DNA from: Salibacterium salarium
Lineage (GTDB): Bacteria; Bacillota; Bacilli; Bacillales; Marinococcaceae
DNA: 64,000 bases
Assembly (NCBI RefSeq): GCF_030813635.1
Contig: NZ_JAUSUM010000001.1
Span: 1,054,001-1,118,000, forward strand
Direction: 5' to 3'
The translations under genes were made by a program, and so were the position numbers. Of this stretch, positions 57,455 to 64,000 are shown piece by piece. The notes beneath the pieces were generated by a model. It saw only the letters and a list, made by a program, of their open reading frames with translations. It was not told where the DNA came from and searched no databases. Each line of letters starts with the position of its first letter. The stretch's first letter is position 1.

Positions 57455-58849
57455 ATGCATATTATAGAGGCTGGCTTTGATTATAAAACAACCCCTGTAG
57501 CAATAAGGGAACAGTTGGCATTTCAAGACGAATCCCTTCCTGACGCTTTGCATAAACTTCGTGGTATGAAAAGTATTCTGGAGTGTACAATTGTGTCTAC
57601 CTGTAATCGGACAGAAATTTATGTGGTAGCCGATCAATTACACACAGGACGCCATTTTGTAAAAAAGTTTTTATATGAATGGTTTGGTTTACCTATAGAT
57701 GAGTTTGGGGCTCATTTAAATATTCGCGAAAACGATACAGCAATAGAGCATTTGTTTCGTGTTGCAACAGGATTGGATTCTATGGTGCTTGGAGAAACAC
57801 AGATTTTAGGTCAGGTGAAACACAGTTTCTTTCAGGCTCAAAATGAGGAAGCGACTGGAACTGTTTTAAATGAATTATTTCGGCAGGCTATAACTTTTGC
57901 TAAAAAAGCCCATAATGATACAGAGATTAATGATAATGCTGTTTCTGTAAGTTATGCGGCGGTTGAACTAGGGAAGAAAATCCTCGGTGATTTTAAGGAC
58001 AAGCATGTTGTCGTAATTGGTGCCGGTAAAATGAGTGAGCTAACAGCGAAACATCTTCACTCAAGCGGCGCAGCAGAAGTGACAGTACTAAATCGAACGT
58101 ATGCTAAGGCAGCAGAACTTGCTGAACGTTTCTTTGGAAAGGCAGGAAGTATGGACAATCTGCGTCAGCACATGATTGATGCAGATGTTGTGATTTCTTC
58201 CACAGGATCAGCGGAGTACGTACTGGATAAACCAATGCTCCAAAAAGTGTTAAAGCAGCGTAAAGGACGTCCACTTTTTATGGTTGATATTGCAGTTCCA
58301 CGGGATTTTGATCCGGAACTTGCTGAATTAGATAACATTTTCTTGTATGATATTGATGATTTACAAGGAATTGTAGCTGCGAATATGAAGGAACGTAAAC
58401 AAGAAGCAGAAGAGATTGAAGGTATGATTCAACCTGAGATAAACGCTTTTAAAGAGTGGGTACACACACTTGGTGTCGTTCCTGTAATATCTGCTTTGCG
58501 CTCAAAAGCTCTTTCTATTCAATCAGAAACAATGGATAGTATTGAGCGAAAACTTCCAGATTTGTCTGATAGGGACAAGAAAGTTCTGCAAAAGCACACG
58601 AAAAGTATTATAAACCAAATGTTGCGTGAGCCGATTACGAGAGCTAAAGAAATGGCTGCGGAACCGGATGCAGACGATTCCCTGGCTTTATTCACTGAAA
58701 TTTTCGGTTTAGAAGAAGAAGTGGAAATGGCAAAGGAAGCGGAAGAACAACAAGCAAAAGTAGAAGAAGCGGAGAAAACCTGGGGAAAACAAAAGAAACG
58801 ATCTATTTCTCCTTATGCTTATGCAAAAGATGTTACCTTCCGCTCCTAG
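57455..58849 (+). CDS. hemA: Glutamyl-tRNA reductase
   Basis: A 464-residue enzyme that reduces glutamyl-tRNA to glutamate semialdehyde, the first committed step of haem synthesis. The catalytic Cys50 lies in [26 protein letters not shown] and the NADPH-binding [16 protein letters not shown] follow, then a C-terminal dimerisation helix. The C-terminal tail (from about 430) is Lys/Glu-rich and a little longer than usual. A GGTGGGGGTG stretch precedes the ATG. First gene of hemAXCDB. Confidence 0.95.
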   Translation: MHIIEAGFDYKTTPVAIREQLAFQDESLPDALHKLRGMKSILECTIVSTCNRTEIYVVADQLHTGRHFVKKFLYEWFGLPIDEFGAHLNIRENDTAIEHLFRVATGLDSMVLGETQILGQVKHSFFQAQNEEATGTVLNELFRQAITFAKKAHNDTEINDNAVSVSYAAVELGKKILGDFKDKHVVVIGAGKMSELTAKHLHSSGAAEVTVLNRTYAKAAELAERFFGKAGSMDNLRQHMIDADVVISSTGSAEYVLDKPMLQKVLKQRKGRPLFMVDIAVPRDFDPELAELDNIFLYDIDDLQGIVAANMKERKQEAEEIEGMIQPEINAFKEWVHTLGVVPVISALRSKALSIQSETMDSIERKLPDLSDRDKKVLQKHTKSIINQMLREPITRAKEMAAEPDADDSLALFTEIFGLEEEVEMAKEAEEQQAKVEEAEKTWGKQKKRSISPYAYAKDVTFRS

Positions 58850-58866
58850 GAGAGGAGTTTTAACGA

Positions 58867-59697
58867 ATGGTTGCTTCAGCTGGAATTATCTATGTGGTAA
58901 CCATCGTGCTTTACAGCCTGAGTGTATTTGGGTATTTCATAGACTTTTTGCAAAATAACCGGAGGGTGAATCGATTCGCCTTCTGGTTGCTTTCTATAGT
59001 CTGGGTGCTGCAAACAGCATTTTTTATCATCCGGGCGTTGCAATATGACAGAATGCCCGTTATTACACCATTTGAGGGGCTGTTTTTTTATGCTTGGTTA
59101 CTTGTAACCTTATCGTTGGTTATCAATTGGTTTTTTCGAGTAGATTTCCTTGTTTTTTTTACTAATGTGGTAGGCTTTGTCATGATGTCGTTCAGCCTAT
59201 TTACACCAGATGGTGACGTGCCGAATGGATTAAACGACTTACTTATTTCGGAATTACTCGTCGTTCATGTATCACTTATAATGCTTTCCTACGCTGCATT
59301 CACGATAGCTGTTGTATTTTCTGTTTTATACATGCTGCAGCATCACCTTTTGAAAAGGAAACAGTGGGGAAAACGGTTATTACGCTTGGAAAACCTGCCG
59401 AAGATGGAACGTCTTTCTTTTTTAATGACAACAATTGGCGTACCGTGTATGTTGCTTGGTTTCATTCTTGGGTTTGTTTGGGCGTCGATACAACTTCAGG
59501 AACTTCCATGGTTGGATGCAAAAGTAATTGGATCGGAGCTCGTGCTCATTGTTTATAGTGTTTACTTATACCTCTGGGCGGTCAAACATCGAAGAGGTTA
59601 CAATATGGCACTTCTTAATCTGGCGGGATTTCTGCTTGTGTTAATTAACTATTTTTTGTCAGGCGAATTGACGGATTTTCATTTTTGGTATTTTTAG
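58867..59697 (+). CDS. hemX: HemX, CcsA-like membrane protein
   Basis: A 276-residue membrane protein with eight predicted helices of the cytochrome-c-assembly (CcsA/CcmC) family; [18 protein letters not shown] is the recognisable loop and helix, though the tryptophan-rich haem motif of true CcsA is weak. In B. subtilis HemX lowers the amount of HemA after translation. It follows hemA by 17 bases with AGGAGAGGAG at its start. Confidence 0.88.
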   Translation: MVASAGIIYVVTIVLYSLSVFGYFIDFLQNNRRVNRFAFWLLSIVWVLQTAFFIIRALQYDRMPVITPFEGLFFYAWLLVTLSLVINWFFRVDFLVFFTNVVGFVMMSFSLFTPDGDVPNGLNDLLISELLVVHVSLIMLSYAAFTIAVVFSVLYMLQHHLLKRKQWGKRLLRLENLPKMERLSFLMTTIGVPCMLLGFILGFVWASIQLQELPWLDAKVIGSELVLIVYSVYLYLWAVKHRRGYNMALLNLAGFLLVLINYFLSGELTDFHFWYF

Positions 59698-59728
59698 AAA
59701 AAGCAGTCATCATGGATGGAGGAATAAC

Positions 59729-60661
59729 ATGCGTACAATTATATTAGGAACTCGAAAAAGCAATCTGGCGATGAAGCAGACTGAATGGGTAGTAAATGAA
59801 TTAAATAAACGAGATCTTCCTTACACGTTTGATACAAAAAAGATTGTCACAAAAGGTGATAAAATCTTAGACGTGACGCTTTCAAAAGTAGGGGGGAAAG
59901 GTCTTTTTGTTAAAGAAATCGAGGAAGCGATGATGAATCACGAAATTGATATCGCCGTACATAGCATGAAAGACTTGCCCGGTGAATTAGAGGAAGGATT
60001 TATGATTGGTGCCATTACCAACCGTGTGGATCCTCGTGATGTGCTGATTTCAAACGATAATGTTCGTTTTGCTGATCTTCCAGAAGGGGCTGTTGTCGGT
60101 ACAAGCAGTTTGCGCCGATCTTCCCAAATTTTAGCTGAGCGTCCCGATTTACACGTGCAATGGATACGCGGAAATATTGAAACAAGATTGCGCAAACTGC
60201 GTGAAGAAAACTTTGATGCTATTGTATTGGCTTCAGCTGGTTTAAGTCGAATGGGTTGGAGCGAAGAAATTGTAACGGAATATTTAGATCCTGATGTGTG
60301 TTTACCTGCTGTTGGTCAAGGCGCACTTGGTTTAGAATGTCGTTCAGATGATGAGGAAGTACAACGTGTGCTTGCTGAATTAAATGATGAAGCCGTTGCT
60401 AAGAGAGTGACAGCAGAACGAGCCTTTTTACAAGAAGTAGAAGGCGGTTGTCAAGTTCCAATAGGGGGATATGCGTTACTGGAATCAAATGGTGATATTT
60501 CCTTAACAGCTCTTGTCGGTTCGCCGGATGGAGAAACGATTTTACGTGAAAAAAGAACAGGACAAGATCCACAAGAAGTAGGACGGTTGGCAGCTCGTGC
60601 ATTGCTTGAAAGAGGCGGCAAAGAAATTCTTGATAAAGTAAAAGCAGAGCTGGATGGCTAA
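59729..60661 (+). CDS. hemC: Porphobilinogen deaminase
   Basis: A 310-residue cytosolic enzyme that joins four porphobilinogens into hydroxymethylbilane. [16 protein letters not shown] opens it; [13 protein letters not shown] and [11 protein letters not shown] hold substrate-binding residues; [14 protein letters not shown] carries the Cys (near residue 240) that binds the dipyrromethane cofactor. ATGGAGGAATAAC precedes the ATG. The stop overlaps the hemD start (TAATG). Confidence 0.96.
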   Translation: MRTIILGTRKSNLAMKQTEWVVNELNKRDLPYTFDTKKIVTKGDKILDVTLSKVGGKGLFVKEIEEAMMNHEIDIAVHSMKDLPGELEEGFMIGAITNRVDPRDVLISNDNVRFADLPEGAVVGTSSLRRSSQILAERPDLHVQWIRGNIETRLRKLREENFDAIVLASAGLSRMGWSEEIVTEYLDPDVCLPAVGQGALGLECRSDDEEVQRVLAELNDEAVAKRVTAERAFLQEVEGGCQVPIGGYALLESNGDISLTALVGSPDGETILREKRTGQDPQEVGRLAARALLERGGKEILDKVKAELDG

Positions 60662-61443
60662 TGTCCCAGCCACTCAAGGGACATACTGTCCTTGTGACAA
60701 GGCCGCCTCGACAAGCTCCCGCCTTGCAACGCTTAATTGAAGCAGAAGGCGGTGTAGCACATAACCTTCCGTTAATTCGTACGGTACGCTTACCAAAAAG
60801 TAAAGAACAAATCTCCACAGTTCAATCTTCTTCCTGGGATTGGATTGTTTTTACAAGTGCAAATGCGGTAGCTTTTTTTGAGGAAGTACAGCAAGAAACC
60901 GGTCTTTCACTACATGACGATGTTCGAATAGCTTCTGTCGGAAAAAAAACATCTAACTGGTTGAAAAAAAAGGGCAGAACTCCTGATTTAGTGCCCAATA
61001 AATATACGGCGGAAGGGTTAGCAGAATTGCTGCAAGTTCACGTTGCGGAGGGAGAGCGGGTATTATTTCCGAAAAGTGCTCGTGCTCGTCCTGTTATCCC
61101 GATGGCGCTTAGAGAAATAGGAGCTTATGTAGAAGAATTGCCACTTTACACAAGCGTTCCTGCGGAGGAAAACAAGACGAAGCTGCTGGACTATATAAAC
61201 AAAGGCAATGTAGATATACTGACGTTTACAAGTCCTTCTGCCGTAAAAGCCTTTGTTTCATTTTTACAGGAAACCCCTCCCGCTCTATGGAAAAAAAATC
61301 CTGTCGTTAGTATCGGGTCTGTGACAGATGAAGAAGTGGTACGACAAGGGTTCACCTGTCATAAAACGGCTTATCCTTATACGATTGAAGGGATGGTTCG
61401 CAGTATAGCGGACTTAATAAAGGAGGAAAATCATAATGAGTGA
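60661..61443 (+). CDS. hemD: Uroporphyrinogen-III synthase
   Basis: A 260-residue two-domain protein of a poorly conserved family. [13 protein letters not shown] at the start, [24 protein letters not shown], and [11 protein letters not shown] with IGSVTDEEV in the second half are the typical HemD positions. It closes hydroxymethylbilane into uroporphyrinogen III. Tight overlaps with hemC (1 base) and hemB (8 bases) confirm its place in the pathway. Confidence 0.9.
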   Translation: MSQPLKGHTVLVTRPPRQAPALQRLIEAEGGVAHNLPLIRTVRLPKSKEQISTVQSSSWDWIVFTSANAVAFFEEVQQETGLSLHDDVRIASVGKKTSNWLKKKGRTPDLVPNKYTAEGLAELLQVHVAEGERVLFPKSARARPVIPMALREIGAYVEELPLYTSVPAEENKTKLLDYINKGNVDILTFTSPSAVKAFVSFLQETPPALWKKNPVVSIGSVTDEEVVRQGFTCHKTAYPYTIEGMVRSIADLIKEENHNE

Positions 61444-62416
61444 AATAACGTATGATAGACATCGTCGATTACGCCGTACAACGGGGATTCGAAAAATGGT
61501 ACGGGAAAATTTTCTGCGCAAGGAAGATTTAATTTATCCTATTTTTGTGGTCGAAGGTGAAAATATAAAAAAAGAAGTACCTTCTATGCCCGGTGTGTTT
61601 CATGTTTCGCTCGATTACTTGACAGAAGAAATGAATCGCCTGGAACATCATGGTGTTTTGTCGGTTATGGTGTTTGGAGTACCAGAGCATAAAGACCAAA
61701 ATGGTTCGGAAGCCTATGCAGAAGAAGGGATTGTTCAAAAAGCAATCCGGCAGATTAAAGAAACAAATGCTTCTATGACTGTTATTGCTGATACTTGTTT
61801 GTGTCAATATACGGATCATGGTCATTGCGGTATTATCGAAGACGGTGTGATTTTAAATGATCCGTCTCTTCATCTATTGACGGATACCGCCGTTTCACAA
61901 GCAAATGCCGGAGCAGATATCATTGCCCCATCGAATATGATGGATGGATTTACGACTACGATTCGAAAAGGTTTGGATGAAGCAGGCCATAAAGACATAC
62001 CGATTATGTCTTACTCCGTAAAATTTGCTTCTGCGTTTTATGGTCCGTTCCGGGATGCGGCACATAGTACACCGTCATTTGGTGACCGCAAAACCTATCA
62101 AATGGATCCGCCAAATCGTTTAGAAGCTCTACGTGAAGCGAAGTCAGATGTAGAACAAGGAGCTGATTTTCTAATTGTAAAACCAGCAATGTCATATCTT
62201 GATGTCGTCCGTGAAGTAAAGGATGAAACCGGAATGCCTGTTGTCGCTTATAACGTATCAGGGGAATACTCCATGGTTAAAAGCGCTGCTCAAAACGGTT
62301 GGATTGATGAAAAAGAAGTAGTGATGGAGAAGTTGACTAGTATGAAAAGAGCGGGTGCCGATTTGATTGTAACGTACTTTGCTATCGATGCTGCCAAATG
62401 GCTTGAAGAAGAATAA
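61436..62416 (+). CDS. hemB: Delta-aminolevulinic acid dehydratase (porphobilinogen synthase)
   Basis: A 326-residue enzyme that joins two 5-aminolevulinates. [15 protein letters not shown] is the zinc-binding cysteine cluster; [21 protein letters not shown] and [18 protein letters not shown] hold the two Schiff-base lysines. AAAGGAGG within the hemD end precedes the ATG; 8-base overlap. A terminator follows, which parts it from hemL. Confidence 0.96.
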   Translation: MSEITYDRHRRLRRTTGIRKMVRENFLRKEDLIYPIFVVEGENIKKEVPSMPGVFHVSLDYLTEEMNRLEHHGVLSVMVFGVPEHKDQNGSEAYAEEGIVQKAIRQIKETNASMTVIADTCLCQYTDHGHCGIIEDGVILNDPSLHLLTDTAVSQANAGADIIAPSNMMDGFTTTIRKGLDEAGHKDIPIMSYSVKFASAFYGPFRDAAHSTPSFGDRKTYQMDPPNRLEALREAKSDVEQGADFLIVKPAMSYLDVVREVKDETGMPVVAYNVSGEYSMVKSAAQNGWIDEKEVVMEKLTSMKRAGADLIVTYFAIDAAKWLEEE

Positions 62417-62422
62417 TAATAT

Positions 62423-62462
62423 ACACTGTCCTGGTTTTTGTGCCAGGACAGATGTGTTTTCT
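62423..62462 (+). terminator. Intrinsic terminator after hemB
   Basis: CTGTCCTGG (62426-62434) pairs with CCAGGACAG (62443-62451), extended by ACA/TGT, followed by TTTTCTT. Confidence 0.8.
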
Positions 62463-62551
62463 TAATCAAAGCAGGACAAAATATAGGCAAATTTGATAAG
62501 CTGTTTGTAGAGTGAAAATGAATGGAGAAATGGACTAAAGGAGTGTTTGAA

Positions 62552-63838
62552 ATGAAAAAATTCGATAAATCCCAGTCTGCTTATGATAAAGCTGAACCAT
62601 TGATGCCGGGAGGGGTAAGCAGCCCAGTGCGTACGTATAATTCCGTCGGTCATCCTCCTGTTTATATCGAGGAAGGAAAAGGTTCAAAAGTATGGGACCT
62701 GGATGGAAATGAATTTATTGATTACGTCCTTTCTTGGGGACCATTAATTCGGGGACATGCTGATGATCATGTGGTGGAGCAGTTGAAAAAAGCAACCGAA
62801 AAAGGAACAAGTTTTGGGACTTCTCACCAAATGGAAACAAAACTGGCGAATCTCATTATTGATCGGGTCCCATCGATTGATGTGGTTAGAATGGTTAACT
62901 CCGGTACAGAAGCAACGATGAGTGCCTTACGGTTAGCGCGAGGATTTACTGGACGTGACAAGATTGTAAAAATGGAAGGCTGTTATCATGGTCATGGCGA
63001 CTCTCTACTTATTAAAGCGGGTTCTGGTGTTGCAACCCTTGGTCTTCCGGACAGTCCAGGTGTACCTGAAGGAATAGCATCTAATACGTTGACGGTGCCG
63101 TATAATGATTTAGAAAGTTTGAAGTTGGCTTTTGAAAAGTATGGAGAAGAAATTGCTGCTGTTATTATGGAGCCTGTGACAGGAAACATGGGGGTTGTTC
63201 TCCCTGAAGATGGATTTTTACAAGGTGTACGGGATATTACCGATAAAAATGGAAGTCTGCTAATTTTTGACGAAGTTATGACAGGTTTTCGGGTCGGTTA
63301 CAACAGCGCCCAAGGTAAATATGGTGTAACTCCTGATTTAACTTGTCTTGGAAAGGTTATCGGTGGCGGTTTACCTGTGGGTGCTTATGGTGGTCGCGCG
63401 GACATTATGGAAAAAATCGCGCCGACTGGTCCGATTTATCAAGCTGGTACATTATCAGGAAATCCTCTTGCGATGACCGCTGGATTCGAGACATTAAATC
63501 AAATGACACCAGAACACTATGAACAGTTTAACAAACTTGGCAATCAATTGGCGGATGGTTTGGAAGAAGCCGCTACAAAGCATGGAATTCCGCATCATAT
63601 TAATCGTGCTGGTGCAATGACAGGATTGTTCTTTACAGATGAAAAAGTAGTCAATTTTGATACGGCGAAAACATCAGATTTAGATTTGTTCGGCCGGTAT
63701 TTCCGGGAAATGATGCAACAAGGTATTTCACTGCCACCTTCGCAGTTTGAAGGTATTTTCCTATCTACTGCACACAGTGAAGAAGACATTACAAAAACAA
63801 TTGAAGCAGCGGAACATACCTTTGCGAAAATCAAATAA
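62552..63838 (+). CDS. hemL: Glutamate-1-semialdehyde 2,1-aminomutase
   Basis: A 428-residue PLP enzyme of the class III aminotransferase fold that turns glutamate semialdehyde into 5-aminolevulinate. [42 protein letters not shown]-type [15 protein letters not shown] and the PLP lysine in [16 protein letters not shown] are present; [17 protein letters not shown] follows. AAAGGAG lies 8 bases before the ATG at 62552; the in-frame ATG 62522 lacks a site. The hem genes end here. Confidence 0.95.
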   Translation: MKKFDKSQSAYDKAEPLMPGGVSSPVRTYNSVGHPPVYIEEGKGSKVWDLDGNEFIDYVLSWGPLIRGHADDHVVEQLKKATEKGTSFGTSHQMETKLANLIIDRVPSIDVVRMVNSGTEATMSALRLARGFTGRDKIVKMEGCYHGHGDSLLIKAGSGVATLGLPDSPGVPEGIASNTLTVPYNDLESLKLAFEKYGEEIAAVIMEPVTGNMGVVLPEDGFLQGVRDITDKNGSLLIFDEVMTGFRVGYNSAQGKYGVTPDLTCLGKVIGGGLPVGAYGGRADIMEKIAPTGPIYQAGTLSGNPLAMTAGFETLNQMTPEHYEQFNKLGNQLADGLEEAATKHGIPHHINRAGAMTGLFFTDEKVVNFDTAKTSDLDLFGRYFREMMQQGISLPPSQFEGIFLSTAHSEEDITKTIEAAEHTFAKIK

Positions 63839-63843
63839 TAGAA

Positions 63844-63884
63844 AGAGCAGATTGGAGAGTTATTCTCCTCATCTGCTCTTTTTT
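63844..63884. terminator. Terminator between hemL and the reverse transporter gene
   Basis: AGAGCAGAT-T-GGAGAG pairs with CTCTCC-like CTCCTC-ATCTGCTCT (63844 to 63879), followed by TTTTTT. The stop codon of the reverse gene lies within the 3' arm. Confidence 0.8.
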
Positions 63885-64000
63885 ACTGGAGGTGGTGATG
63901 AAAATGCGAGAATCATAGCAAGTAACGGGAGTCCCATCATGATCCATAGGATTTCGTCATATCGACCAAAATAATCAAATGCCATTCCAAAAGGGAGAGG
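63869..64000 (-). CDS. C-terminal end of a membrane transporter, probably MFS (partial)
   Basis: From the window edge the minus strand reads 43 residues, PLPFGMAFDYFGRYDEILWI then a hydrophobic helix MMGLPLLAMILAFS and SSPPPVKKSR before TGA. The order G-x-x-x-D-x-x-G-x-Y-x-x-x-W followed by a last helix and a short basic tail is what the final helices of major-facilitator permeases look like. The rest is outside the window, so the substrate is unknown. Confidence 0.55.
   Translation of the reverse strand, partial: PLPFGMAFDYFGRYDEILWIMMGLPLLAMILAFSSPPPVKKSR

Noticed and set aside
63747-63974. 75-codon frame running out of the end of hemL
   Set aside because: It starts inside hemL and passes through the terminator; the minus strand gives a better, transporter-like reading in the same place.

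Overview
This is a stretch of ordinary core chromosome from a low-GC, endospore-forming Firmicute of the Bacillaceae. The evidence is the spore genes (sspI, gerE, gerM, an sda-like gene), two T-box leaders, the paired lonB-lonA proteases, and a gene order that largely follows the region from infC to hemL in Bacillus subtilis. Acidic proteins, such as the Glu/Asp-rich linker of GerM, and a KtrB-type potassium channel would suit a halophilic or alkaliphilic member, but that is only an inference. I see no insertion sequence, prophage, CRISPR array or obvious defence island, and no clear new multi-gene system. The novelty is in regulation, small genes and local rearrangements.

Layout. 0-4.6 kb: end of infC, rpmI, rplT, ysdA, ysdB (opposite strand, with a sigma-W-like promoter), a dUTPase-like gene, an M42 peptidase, sspI and an rRNA methyltransferase. 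4.6-8.4 kb: a phenylalanine T-box and pheST. 8.5-14.1 kb: zapA, cvpA, polX, mutS2, a DUF350 gene and a 27-residue membrane peptide that is easy to miss. 14.4-20.6 kb: two tandem long-chain acyl-CoA ligases, then fadR with its own promoter and a perfect FadR operator, then etfBA; fadB, which I expect here, is absent. 20.7-25.3 kb: trxA, a DUF488 gene, uvrC, a frameshifted yslB homologue and ktrB. 25.3-28.9 kb: the sdhCAB succinate dehydrogenase operon behind a leader of about 320 bases. 29.0-31.8 kb: gerE, then ptsH-ptsI behind a RAT/terminator antitermination leader of the GlcT type. 31.9-36.6 kb: marR-type regulator, racE, gerM, rph, an ITP pyrophosphatase and a phosphodiesterase. 36.7-38.0 kb: tRNA-Arg(UCU), an sda-like checkpoint gene and a methyltransferase. 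38.0-47.6 kb: ilvE, a leucine T-box, then ilvB-ilvH-ilvC-leuA-leuB-leuC-leuD. 47.7-56.7 kb: a TPR protein, tig, clpX, lonB, lonA and ysxC, a protein-quality-control block. 56.8-64.0 kb: a LiaI-like membrane gene in reverse, the hemAXCDB and hemL haem-synthesis genes, and the tail of a transporter in reverse.

How it works together. The genes are mostly housekeeping: translation, phenylalanyl-tRNA charging, DNA repair (PolX, MutS2, UvrC), fatty-acid oxidation feeding electrons through ETF, the TCA-cycle complex II, the general PTS proteins, branched-chain amino-acid synthesis, proteolysis and haem. Visible regulation includes T-boxes (uncharged tRNA-Phe and tRNA-Leu), FadR (fatty-acyl-CoA), a BglG-family antiterminator acting on ptsHI, a sigma-W-type promoter for ysdB, a sigma-K-type promoter for gerE and many intrinsic terminators. 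Many genes use GTG or TTG starts placed 7-10 bases after a strong Shine-Dalgarno sequence; I moved starts accordingly.
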